From NCBI RefSeq assembly GCF_007991615.1, contig NZ_BJYR01000026.1, forward strand, positions 1 through 64,000: a DNA stretch of 64,000 bases. Direction: 5' to 3'. The DNA is from Novosphingobium sediminis (GTDB lineage: Bacteria > Pseudomonadota > Alphaproteobacteria > Sphingomonadales > Sphingomonadaceae). The translations under genes and the position numbers were made by a program. This document shows positions 33,100 through 40,998 of this stretch, piece after piece. A model generated the notes under the pieces. The model made no database searches. It was not told where the DNA came from and saw only the letters and a program-made list of their open reading frames with translations. Numbering within the stretch: the stretch's first letter is position 1; every line of letters starts with the position of its first letter.

Positions 33100-33993
33100 A
33101 TGGGACGGTCGGGCAGAGTTGCGATTCCGGCGGTTGACCGCCGGGGTATCGCCAATCTTGAAACGCACTTCGTTTCGCCGGAAGTCTACCGCCGGGAAGA
33201 CGTTGCGGAGAGGCAGGCGCGGCTGGCCGAGCTGGTGGCCGAGCGCATCATCCCCCAGCTGGTGAAGCTGCACAGCGAGGTTCTGCCAGAAGCGCTTCCG
33301 ATCGAGCAGGTGGTCGAGGCACTGGCGCCGAGCCGATCGGATATCTCGGGCCTCGCGCATGTCGTGCTGGGCAGCGATCTGGAGGCGGCGGCGGCCTATG
33401 TGCTGGTGCTGCGCGATCGCGGCCTTGCGATGGAAACCCTGTTCCTTGAACTGCTGGAGCCGGCGGCGCGCCATCTGGGGCAGATGTGGGACAACGACGA
33501 GTGCGACTTCATCGACGTGACGCTGGGCGTGGCGCGGCTGCAGAAGCTGCTGGCGACGTTCAACGGATCGCATGTCCTGCCTGATCTCGATACGCGCAGG
33601 CAGGTCCTGCTGGCCGTGACGCCGGGCGACCAGCATTACTTCGGCGCCACGATGGTCGAGCGGTTCCTGCATGCTTCGGGCTGGACCGTGGAGACTGCGT
33701 TCGACAGGTCTGCCGCCGAGATCGCCCATGCTGCGCGGGCGGAGTGGTTTGCGGTTGCCGGGCTGACGGTGGGTTCGGAGCGGTCGTTGCCGGCGCTGCA
33801 GGACACGATCCGCCAGATCCGCCGCGAATCCCGCAACCAGATGATTGGGATCATGGTGGGCGGCCCGCTGTTTACCGCCAATCCGGGCCTTGCGCAGGAA
33901 ATCGGCGCGGACGGCACGGCGGCCAATGCACCGACTGCGGTGCTGATGGCGCAGAAGCTGTTCGACGAGATGGTGCTGCAGATGACGAACTGA
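33100..33993 (+). CDS. Cobalamin-binding AerR/PpaA-like regulator
   Basis: 297 residues. The N-terminal half is a helical B12-cap domain (LFLELLEPAARHLGQMWDNDE). The C-terminal half has the B12-binding D177-Q-H179-Y-F-G182 and a SERSLPALQDTIRQIR segment, then GGPLFTANPGLAQEIGADG. W130 and the following acidic cluster with FIDVTLGVARLQ are very like AerR/PpaA, the light-responsive antirepressors of photosynthesis genes. No bch, crt or puf gene is near. It sits alone, plus-strand, at the left edge of the flagellar cluster. No AdoCbl riboswitch was seen before it. Confidence 0.78.
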   Translation: MGRSGRVAIPAVDRRGIANLETHFVSPEVYRREDVAERQARLAELVAERIIPQLVKLHSEVLPEALPIEQVVEALAPSRSDISGLAHVVLGSDLEAAAAYVLVLRDRGLAMETLFLELLEPAARHLGQMWDNDECDFIDVTLGVARLQKLLATFNGSHVLPDLDTRRQVLLAVTPGDQHYFGATMVERFLHASGWTVETAFDRSAAEIAHAARAEWFAVAGLTVGSERSLPALQDTIRQIRRESRNQMIGIMVGGPLFTANPGLAQEIGADGTAANAPTAVLMAQKLFDEMVLQMTN

Positions 33994-34008
33994 ATGTCCG
34001 ATTGGCGT

Positions 34009-34407
34009 TCAGTTGGCGGTGCCGAGCATGGCCTCGCGGATATCAAGCAGATCAGTGCGGATGGTTTCCAGCTGGCGCGCGTCGAAGCGGAGTGCGTTGT
34101 CGAGGATCGTGCGGCGCGCGGCCTGGTAGAGCTGGAGCAAGGGCGCGCCGACCGGGTTTGACGTGTCCACGCCAAGTTCGAGCGCGGTGATCGCGGCGAC
34201 GGCGCGGGTGAGGGCGGCGCTCTTGGCGGAATTGTCGCCGTGCTCCTGCGCATAGACAGCGCGGCCGAGCGAGCCGGCTGCCTGTTCGAGGCACAGCGCG
34301 ACGAGCTGGAGCGAGCTGGCACCCTTGACGCGGGCGTCGAAATCGACGCGGCGGTAGGTTTCTCCGGGGTCGCGGCGCAGCTGCATCAGTTGTTCTGCCC
34401 GTTCCAT
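34009..34407 (-). CDS. fliS: Flagellin export chaperone FliS
   Basis: 132 residues, all-helical. The N-terminus has YRRVDFDARVKGASSLQLVALCLEQ, the FliS core that cradles flagellin's C-terminal helix, and the rest is a four-helix bundle. It overlaps fliD by 22 bases, the common fliDS arrangement. It keeps flagellin unpolymerised in the cytosol. It is the last gene of the long fli series. Confidence 0.9.
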   Translation of the reverse strand: MERAEQLMQLRRDPGETYRRVDFDARVKGASSLQLVALCLEQAAGSLGRAVYAQEHGDNSAKSAALTRAVAAITALELGVDTSNPVGAPLLQLYQAARRTILDNALRFDARQLETIRTDLLDIREAMLGTAN

Positions 34408-35834
34408 GCCGAGACTTGCGCTTGCAGGAATGACAAAGTGGATCTGGAACCGGTGAGGTTCGTGTTCAGCTTGGCGAAGCGCGAGACAAGGCGCTGGCGC
34501 AAGTCTTCCTGCTTCGTGGCGATATCGCCCCTCTGTGCGGACAGTGTGGTCTGCACCTTGGTGAGGCGCGCGATCGAGCCGCCGAGTGAGCCGGGATCGC
34601 TGCTGGAGCCAACGGTGCGCGAGAGTTTGTCGAACGTGGCGTAGACCCCGTAAAGCCCGTTGGTGAACATCGCACCAGTGCCGATGGGATCGCGCTTGAG
34701 CGTGGCAGCGAGCCGATCGGTGTCGAGGCTGAAGCTGCCGTCGCGATTGGTCTTGAGGCCGACATCGGCAAGCGTGGTGGGAGCGCCCGTGGTGTTTTCG
34801 GGCATGACCTGCGCGCTCGCCAGTGTCGTGAGCTGGCGGCGCAGGGCGCGGGCGCCTGGATCATTGCTGAGCACGCCGCCGTTGGGATCGGTATCCCTGT
34901 TGAGTTCGGACACCATCTCGTTGAGCGCGGACGTGAAGTCCTGCATCGCGCTGGTGATGGCGGTGCCCGGATCGTTGTAGCTGATCGTCGTGGGGACGCC
35001 GGGATTGGTGCCGGTAAGCTTGAGCGAGAGGCCGGGGGCGGCATCGGCAATCGTGTTGCTGACCGAAGTCCGGGTGACACCGTCGAGCTTGTAGACTGCG
35101 TTGGCGGCGGCGGCGGTAAGCCGGGTCAGGTCGCCGGACGGGTTCCATGCGATGGCTGCAAGCCCGGGTTCGGTCGGACTTTCGGCGGCCTCCAGCGTGA
35201 AGGCATTGGCGGCGCCATCCGCGCCCTTGAGCACCAGCTGCGCGCCATTGGTGCCTGTGGCGACATAGGCGGTGACGCCCGTGCCCTTGGCGTTTATCGC
35301 GCCCGCTATATCGCCGAGCGTGGCGCCGCTGGCCACGGTGATATCGATGCTGGCGCGCGCGCTGTCCGCCGTGAAGCCGGTGCCGGAAATTGTGCCGAAG
35401 CGCAGCGTGAGCGTCCCTGCGCCAACCGCGGTCGTTTCGGAAGCAACGCTGGGAGAAACCAGCGTCTGCCCGCGCGCAAGGGCGGTGACTTCCAGCGTGG
35501 TGGTGCCGCGTCCGGTGGCGGCGCCCTTGCTGACTTGCGCGATGGTGCTGTTGGCGATTTGCGGCGTGGCGGCGAGATCGCCGTTGCGCACGCGGTCGCC
35601 AAGCGAAGTCGCGAGGCTGGAAATCATGCCCTTGAGCGTCGAGGCCGAGGAGATCTGGGTGCCGAGCTTGTCGCTCTTGGCCGAAATCTGGTCGAGCCGC
35701 GCGGCGAACTGCGCAGCCGAGAGCTGCTCGGCAAGGCCGGTCAAGTCTATGCCGCTGCCGCCGCCGAGCGAGGAGATCAGGCTGGCGGTGGCCGAACCGG
35801 ACGAAGTTGCGGAGGTGGCGGAGCTAGTGGGCAT
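34386..35834 (-). CDS. fliD: Flagellar filament cap protein FliD (HAP2)
   Basis: 482 residues. The N-terminus LGGGSGIDLTGLAEQLSAAQ and the C-terminal coiled coil (ISTLTKVQTTL-type heptads, ending QAQVSAWNGQNN) bracket Ser/Thr/Ala-rich middle domains, as in filament caps. It is secreted and caps the growing filament. A GGAAAG ribosome site precedes the ATG at 35834. It lies 30 bases after flhB and overlaps fliS. Confidence 0.92.
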   Translation of the reverse strand: MPTSSATSATSSGSATASLISSLGGGSGIDLTGLAEQLSAAQFAARLDQISAKSDKLGTQISSASTLKGMISSLATSLGDRVRNGDLAATPQIANSTIAQVSKGAATGRGTTTLEVTALARGQTLVSPSVASETTAVGAGTLTLRFGTISGTGFTADSARASIDITVASGATLGDIAGAINAKGTGVTAYVATGTNGAQLVLKGADGAANAFTLEAAESPTEPGLAAIAWNPSGDLTRLTAAAANAVYKLDGVTRTSVSNTIADAAPGLSLKLTGTNPGVPTTISYNDPGTAITSAMQDFTSALNEMVSELNRDTDPNGGVLSNDPGARALRRQLTTLASAQVMPENTTGAPTTLADVGLKTNRDGSFSLDTDRLAATLKRDPIGTGAMFTNGLYGVYATFDKLSRTVGSSSDPGSLGGSIARLTKVQTTLSAQRGDIATKQEDLRQRLVSRFAKLNTNLTGSRSTLSFLQAQVSAWNGQNN

Positions 35835-35841
35835 GCTTTCC

Positions 35842-35867
35842 AGAACGGTTGATCTGCGGTGGGCTTA
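35842..35867 (-). promoter_or_regulatory. Candidate sigma-28-like promoter before fliD (doubtful)
   Basis: On the minus strand CTTAAG (ending in the flhB stop codon) is followed after 14 bases by ACCGTTCT, the layout seen before flagellin and flgM. However, the -10 box ends only seven bases before the fliD ATG, which would leave almost no leader. Either chance or a leaderless transcript. Confidence 0.25.
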
Positions 35868-36998
35868 AGCGGCTTCGGGCCGGCCTTCGGCGTCGAAGCG
35901 CAGTTCGAGCGGAACATCGACTTGCGGCTGCGGCGGTGCATCGCCGCGCTTCAGCGCCAGGACGAAGGCGAGCACGGCGGCGATGGAAGCGTAGAGTTCC
36001 TCGCGGATCATCTGGTTCTCGCGCGTGGTGAAGTAGACCGAGCGGGTCAGCGCGGGGGATGACAGCATGGGGACGGCCATTTCGGCGGCCATCTCGCGCA
36101 TCGCCAGCGCCTTCTCGCCGCGGCCCTTGGCGAGGACCACGGGGGCAGGGGCCTTCTCCGGATCATAGGCCAGCGCGACGCTGAAGTGGGTCGGGTTGGT
36201 GATGACGAACTGGGCCTCCTTCATCGCCGAGGCGAGGCCGCCCATCGCGATCTGGCGCTGGCGCTGGCGGATCGCCGCCTTGCGTTCGGGTGAGCCTTCG
36301 CTTTCCTTGCTCTCGTCCTTGAGGTCTTGCAGCGACATTCTGAGGCGCATCATGCGGCGCAAGTACTGCACCGGGTAATCGACCAGCGCGATCACCACGA
36401 GGCCGCCGCCAAGCGCGTAGAGGAGAGCGAGCAGCGCGTCCCAGCTGTAGGCCAATTGGCCGCGCAGTTCGCCGCTGCCGAGGCCGGTGATGGCGGGGAG
36501 GCGTCCCTTGATCCACATGTAGGCGATCGTGCCGAGGAGGATCAGCTTGGCGAGGCCCTTGCCAAGTTCGATCCAGCCTTGCGGGCCAAACATGCGCTTG
36601 AGGCCGGACAAGGGATTGAGGCGCGAGGCTTTGGGCGCGAGATTGCCGCCGACCCAGCGGCTTTCGCCAAGGCCAAGCTGCGAGACGAGCGCGGCGGCCA
36701 TGAGCACGGCGCCGAGGGTGAGTACCGGCGGTAACGCGGTGAGGAGAGCCGCGTAGATCAGCGGCGCGGCATCGAAGTGATCGAGGCTGGCGCGGTCCCA
36801 CCTGAGGCCGGAGCGCGCGGTGCGGCTCAGACTGTCGAGCAGCCATGGGCCGGCGAATTGCAGCCATGCGGCGCTGGCGAGGACGCCGACCGCAATGCCG
36901 AGTTCGCGCGGACGGAGGACGTCGCCGTTCTTGGCGGCGTCAGCACGGCGCTTATCGGTTGGCGCGAATGTTTTTTCGCCCGGGGTTTCTTCAGCCAT
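35865..36998 (-). CDS. flhB: Flagellar export switch protein FlhB
   Basis: 377 residues from the ATG at 36998. The N-terminal half has four membrane segments. The cytosolic C-terminal half holds the self-cleavage motif N-P-T-H in FVITNPTHFSVAL, which cuts between Asn and Pro to switch export from rod-hook to filament substrates. It follows fliR by 11 bases. The upstream open frame lies in fliR and is a shadow. Confidence 0.95.
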   Translation of the reverse strand: MAEETPGEKTFAPTDKRRADAAKNGDVLRPRELGIAVGVLASAAWLQFAGPWLLDSLSRTARSGLRWDRASLDHFDAAPLIYAALLTALPPVLTLGAVLMAAALVSQLGLGESRWVGGNLAPKASRLNPLSGLKRMFGPQGWIELGKGLAKLILLGTIAYMWIKGRLPAITGLGSGELRGQLAYSWDALLALLYALGGGLVVIALVDYPVQYLRRMMRLRMSLQDLKDESKESEGSPERKAAIRQRQRQIAMGGLASAMKEAQFVITNPTHFSVALAYDPEKAPAPVVLAKGRGEKALAMREMAAEMAVPMLSSPALTRSVYFTTRENQMIREELYASIAAVLAFVLALKRGDAPPQPQVDVPLELRFDAEGRPEAA

Positions 36999-37009
36999 GG
37001 TGCGTTTCT

Positions 37010-37801
37010 TCAGCCATGCTTGGGGCCGATCAGTTGTGCAGCCTGCGTGACGGCGGTGAACGAGAGGTCGCTGAGCTTGTCGGTGAGCAGCGGCGCGGTG
37101 AGGATCAGCGCAGCGATGCCCGCAAGGACGCCTGCGGGGAGGCCCAGCGCGAGGAGATTGAGGCTGGGGGCGGAGCGGCTGATTACCCCGGTCATCACCT
37201 GCACGAGCAGCAGCAGGAGCGTGACGGGCAGCGCAATGGTGAGCGCAGCGGTGAGCATCTGCCCGCCGAAGCTGGCGACCAGCATCACGCGCTCGGGCGT
37301 GAACCACGCCGAGCCGGGCGGGAACGTCTCGTAGCTCTGCACGATCAGCGCGAACCACGTGAGATGCGCGCCAAGGCCGAGGAACAGCACCGTCAGCAGC
37401 ACCGAAAAGTACTGGCCCATCACCGGCGAATGCGCGCCGCTGACGGGATCGGCGGTTGCCGCAATGCTCATGCCCATCGAACCGCCGATAACCTCGGCGG
37501 CCATCAGCGGCGCCGCGAAGCTCCATTGCAGCACGAAGCCGAGTGACAGGCCGATGAGGATCTCCTGCGCGGTGATGAGCAGGCCGGATAGCGTGAAGAG
37601 GGCAGGCGGCGCGGCAACCGGGGTCCATGCGCAGATCATCACCGCGACGGCGCCGGCGAGGCTGACGCGAAGCTGCATGGGGACGGAGTTGGCGCCGAAC
37701 AGAGGTGCCGCGAAGAGCGCGGCGCCGATGCGCGTCATCACGAAGACCATGCGCCAGAATTCCGCTTCCAGCGCGCCGAAGCCGAAGTGGAGGGCGATCA
37801 T
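37010..37801 (-). CDS. fliR: Flagellar export gate protein FliR
   Basis: 263 residues with six hydrophobic segments and the family pattern RIGAALFAAPLFGANSVPMQLR near the N-terminus. It is part of the FliPQR export gate. Ten bases separate it from fliQ. Confidence 0.93.
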   Translation of the reverse strand: MIALHFGFGALEAEFWRMVFVMTRIGAALFAAPLFGANSVPMQLRVSLAGAVAVMICAWTPVAAPPALFTLSGLLITAQEILIGLSLGFVLQWSFAAPLMAAEVIGGSMGMSIAATADPVSGAHSPVMGQYFSVLLTVLFLGLGAHLTWFALIVQSYETFPPGSAWFTPERVMLVASFGGQMLTAALTIALPVTLLLLLVQVMTGVISRSAPSLNLLALGLPAGVLAGIAALILTAPLLTDKLSDLSFTAVTQAAQLIGPKHG

Positions 37802-37811
37802 TTTCCGGCCC

Positions 37812-38084
37812 TCATTTGCCGGTCTGCGCGATCTGGGCGAAGATATCGACGAGGAAATCGCCGATCAGCCCCATCATCGCGCTGCCCAGCAGCACCAGCA
37901 CGAGCGCGATGGTAGCGAGCTTGGGAACGAACGTGAGGGTCTGCTCGTTGATCGAGGTGGCGGCCTGCACCACGCCGACGACGAGGCCGACGGCGAGGCT
38001 GGCAAGCAGCACCGGGGCGGCGACGAGCGCGGTGACCCACAGCATGCGGTCGGCGAGGGCGAGGAGAGCGGCGGTGTCGTTCAT
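37812..38084 (-). CDS. fliQ: Flagellar export gate protein FliQ
   Basis: 90 residues, two membrane helices, with SLAVGLVVGVVQAATSINEQTL and TFVPKL characteristic of FliQ. A component of the FliP5Q4R1 gate. Six bases after fliP. Confidence 0.94.
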   Translation of the reverse strand: MNDTAALLALADRMLWVTALVAAPVLLASLAVGLVVGVVQAATSINEQTLTFVPKLATIALVLVLLGSAMMGLIGDFLVDIFAQIAQTGK

Positions 38085-38090
38085 GGCGCG

Positions 38091-38882
38091 CTACCCGAAG
38101 CTGGCTGCGAGGCTGCCCATGAGGAGGGCCCAGCCATCGACGAGGACGAATAGGAGGAGCTTGAACGGCAGCGAGACCACCGTGGGGGACATCATCATCA
38201 TGCCCAGCGACATGAGGACCGAGGACACGACAAGGTCGATCACCAGGAAGGGCAGGAACAGCATGAAGCCGATCTGGAACGCGGTCTTGAGCTCGCTGGT
38301 CACGAAGGAGGGGAGGAGGATCGAGAAGGGCACGTCCGTGGTGCGGGCGAACTTTGGCGCCTTGGCCATCGCGGCGAACATCTGCAGGTCGTGCTCGCGC
38401 GTCTGGCGGATCATGAAGGCGTGGAACTCGGTGCCGGCCGCGCCAATCGCTTGCTCTGCGTTGATGGTGCCCGCGGAATAGGGCTGGATCGCGTTCGCGT
38501 TCACTTTGTCGAGCGTGGGGGCCATGATGAACAGCGAGAGGAACAGCGAAAGCCCGATGAGCACCTGATTAGGCGGTGACTGCTGGAGGCCGAGCGCCTG
38601 CCGCAAGATCGCCAGCACCACGAGGATGCGGGTGAAGCTTGTCATCATCAGCACGAGGCTGGGCAGGATCGTGAGCAGCCCCATGATGAGGAGCAACTGC
38701 AGCGACAGCGATAGCGAGCCATTCGATTGCGCCCCGGCGATTTGGCCGAAGGCGCGGTCCAGCGCGCCGGGAATGGCGTTCCCGGTTGGCGAGGCTGCGG
38801 GCGCAAGGTCGGCGGCGTGGGCCGGAAGTACCACGGCCAGTGCAATGAACGCCGCGGCGGCAAGGAGGGGCTTGAGCTTCAC
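38091..38882 (-). CDS. fliP: Flagellar export gate protein FliP
   Basis: 263 residues from a GTG at 38882, six bases after fliO stops. A cleavable signal peptide (PLLAAAAFIALAVVLPAHAA) is present, as usual for FliP. The core has LMMTSFTRILVVLAILRQALG and GIMMMS-type TM motifs near the end (VVSSVLMSLGMMMMSPTVVS). The longer upstream frame is antisense-like shadow of fliO/fliN. Confidence 0.94.
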   Translation of the reverse strand: MKLKPLLAAAAFIALAVVLPAHAADLAPAASPTGNAIPGALDRAFGQIAGAQSNGSLSLSLQLLLIMGLLTILPSLVLMMTSFTRILVVLAILRQALGLQQSPPNQVLIGLSLFLSLFIMAPTLDKVNANAIQPYSAGTINAEQAIGAAGTEFHAFMIRQTREHDLQMFAAMAKAPKFARTTDVPFSILLPSFVTSELKTAFQIGFMLFLPFLVIDLVVSSVLMSLGMMMMSPTVVSLPFKLLLFVLVDGWALLMGSLAASFG

Positions 38883-38886
38883 CGGG

Positions 38887-39159
38887 TCAGTCCTCGCTGC
38901 CAGCGCGCGCGGGCACTTCGGCAAGGCGGACGAGGCCCTGCTTGGTGGCCGAGACGAGGATTTCGCGCCCCCGGAATTCGAGCACGGCGATGCGCTGGCC
39001 GGGGGCGAGCCACTGCGTCTCGATGATCCTGACCGATTTCGCGCTGCCATTGGGGCTGAAGCGCTTTTCCATGCGGCGCGCGAACTTGAGGCTGGCCCAG
39101 GCAAGCCCTGCGATCAGCGGCAGGACGACCGCGAGCTTGAGCAGATACCAGAGCATCAA
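38887..39159 (-). CDS. fliO: Flagellar export assembly protein FliO
   Basis: 90 residues. One N-terminal membrane segment (LLKLAVVLPLIAGLAWASL) is followed by a small cytosolic domain with IIETQWLAPGQRIAVLEFRG, the FliO core. It stabilises FliP during gate assembly. Overlaps fliN by four bases. Confidence 0.85.
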   Translation of the reverse strand: MMLWYLLKLAVVLPLIAGLAWASLKFARRMEKRFSPNGSAKSVRIIETQWLAPGQRIAVLEFRGREILVSATKQGLVRLAEVPARAGSED

Positions 39160-39428
39160 CGCGTGCCCGCCATTGCGCTTTCCTGGCCGATCAGCTCGAC
39201 GATACGCAGGCCGAAGCGCTCGCCCTGCGCCACGACTTCGCCGCGCGCGATGAGCTTGCCGTTGACCATGACATCGAGCAGCTCGTCGGTCAGCCGATCA
39301 AGCAGGACCACGCTTTCCTCGGTCAGTGAGAGCACATCCTTGAGCTTCATCTCGGTGCGGCCGAGTTCGACGGTGAGGCGCACGTCGACATCCTTGAGGA
39401 AATCGAGGCCGCGGGTCTGGAACGTCAT
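39156..39428 (-). CDS. fliN: Flagellar switch protein FliN
   Basis: 90 residues, almost only the C-terminal SpoA/FliN domain: VDVRLTVELGRTEMKLKDVL, then LDVMVNGKLIARGEVV and FGLRIVEL. It forms the lower C-ring with FliM and helps dock FliH. The short N-terminal extension seen in enterobacteria is absent. Overlaps fliO by four bases. Confidence 0.94.
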   Translation of the reverse strand: MTFQTRGLDFLKDVDVRLTVELGRTEMKLKDVLSLTEESVVLLDRLTDELLDVMVNGKLIARGEVVAQGERFGLRIVELIGQESAMAGTR

Positions 39429-39455
39429 GGTTGCATCCTGAATGGGGCCGCCGGA

Positions 39456-40340
39456 TCAGGCGAGCTGGGTGAGTTGGAGGGCGACGCGCTCGTCCACCGC
39501 GCCGACGGTGCCGTGGCCGACCAGCGCCTCGCCGATGCGCAGCGGCACGCTGCGGGCGACCGGGACGGCAAGGACCTGCCCGATTTCGAGCGCGGACAAT
39601 GTGGCGAGCGGGAGCGGCACATCGACGAGGACGGCGCGCACGGTGAGCGGCATTCCTGCAAAGGGCTGATCGAGCGGGCTGGCCGGTGTGGCGGCGCGGA
39701 CAGGCCTCGAAGCAGGGCGCGCGGTGCCGGTGAGATCGGCGAGCGCAGCCATCGGGAAGCCAAGCCGCAGCGTCCATGCCGGGCGCGCGCCTTCGCGGAT
39801 CGAGAAGGTCAGGACGGCGAGCGGCGTTGCGTCTGTCATGGCGGCCAGTTCGGCCATCGTGGCGGCGCGGCGCAGGGTGCGGATCGGACCTGCGAGGCCG
39901 AGCGCGGCGGCAAGCGGGGGGCCGACCAGCATCTCGATGCGCTGGACCATGAGTTCGGCAGAGAGCGGCAGTTCGCGGGGGAGCGGAGACGGCGCCTCAC
40001 CAGGGCCACCGAATGCACGGTCGAGCAGGCGCAGCACGGCCTCACCCTCCACCATGGCCAGCAGCGGCTGGCCGTCAGCGACGGCGGCGAGGAGGCTGAT
40101 CGACACGAGATCGGGAGGGGCGAAGCTGCCTGCCGTCATCTCCGCCGGCGCACTGCATTCGACCATTGCTGCCTCGCCGCCATGGATCGGCGCAAGCGCA
40201 AGGCGCAGCTTGCGGGCCAGAGCGTCCCCCGCGCGCGCCAGCACCGGCAGCAGTTCGGTTGCGGTAGGCGCCGGACGGAGCAGCGCTTCGCTGTGGCGAG
40301 CGAGTGGCCGCTGGGCGACAAGGGGGCGTTCGGGCTTCAT
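39456..40340 (-). CDS. fliM: Flagellar switch protein FliM, lacking the usual CheY-binding N-terminus
   Basis: 294 residues. The middle CheC-like domain (about 35-200) and C-terminal SpoA domain (LPLATLSALEIGQVLAVPV, ALVGHGTVGAV) are recognisable. The family's N-terminal CheY-P-binding peptide (LSQ-EIDALL type) is not present; the protein starts MKPERPLVAQRPLARHSEAL. It is about 40 residues shorter than FliM of E. coli. It should still build the C-ring. Between fliL (21-base gap) and fliN (27-base gap). Confidence 0.85.
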   Translation of the reverse strand: MKPERPLVAQRPLARHSEALLRPAPTATELLPVLARAGDALARKLRLALAPIHGGEAAMVECSAPAEMTAGSFAPPDLVSISLLAAVADGQPLLAMVEGEAVLRLLDRAFGGPGEAPSPLPRELPLSAELMVQRIEMLVGPPLAAALGLAGPIRTLRRAATMAELAAMTDATPLAVLTFSIREGARPAWTLRLGFPMAALADLTGTARPASRPVRAATPASPLDQPFAGMPLTVRAVLVDVPLPLATLSALEIGQVLAVPVARSVPLRIGEALVGHGTVGAVDERVALQLTQLA

Positions 40341-40361
40341 GCCGAGGTTTCTGGGCAGCGC

Positions 40362-40967
40362 TTACTGGACGATGAAAGTCTTGAAGTAGACGGCGTCGAT
40401 CCCGCCGAAGCCCTCGGTATCGGTGAGCACCTTGTTGATCGTGGCGACGAGGCGCTTCTGGAGCCGGGTCTTGCCTTCGGCGGATTGGACATCCTCGCCC
40501 GGGGTATCGGCGATGGCGGTGAGCAGGGCCGAACGGATCGCCAACTCGTGCTTCTGAAGCCAGAGGATCACGCGATAATCCCGGTGCGTGGAGCAGGCGA
40601 GGCTGACCTGCACCAGCATGTCCGAATCCTTGAGATTCGACGTGAAATCATCGCTGAAGCTGAAATAGGCGGTGCGGTATTCGCTGCCGCCTTCACCTTC
40701 GACATCGTGGCCGCCGCCGCCTTCGCCGCCATGCTCGCCTTCCTTGGCGGCAGGCGCATAGGGATCTTCCTCGCCCTTCTTGATGAGCTTGGGGTTCTTG
40801 TCCTCGTGCTCTTTGCCGTGGCCGCCGCCGCCAATGACCCCGGCCGCGACAAGGCCATAGGCTCCGCCGCCGCCGACGCCGAGCAGCGCGGCCGCCGCGC
40901 CGACCTTGAGCATCATGCCGGCGCCCTTCTTCTTGGCCTTGGCTTCCTTGTCCTTCTTCTCGCTCAT
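40362..40967 (-). CDS. fliL: Flagellar basal body protein FliL
   Basis: 201 residues. A Lys-rich cytosolic start, one membrane segment (VGAAAALLGVGGGGAYGLV), a Gly/His/Glu-rich linker, then the FliL domain (YFSFSDDFTSNLKDSDMLVQ, INKVLTDTEGFGGIDAVYF). It surrounds and supports the stator near the motor. The Gly/His linker is longer than usual. Confidence 0.92.
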   Translation of the reverse strand: MSEKKDKEAKAKKKGAGMMLKVGAAAALLGVGGGGAYGLVAAGVIGGGGHGKEHEDKNPKLIKKGEEDPYAPAAKEGEHGGEGGGGHDVEGEGGSEYRTAYFSFSDDFTSNLKDSDMLVQVSLACSTHRDYRVILWLQKHELAIRSALLTAIADTPGEDVQSAEGKTRLQKRLVATINKVLTDTEGFGGIDAVYFKTFIVQ

Positions 40968-40998
40968 CGGTGGTCCTCAGGAAGTCTTGTGAATGGGG

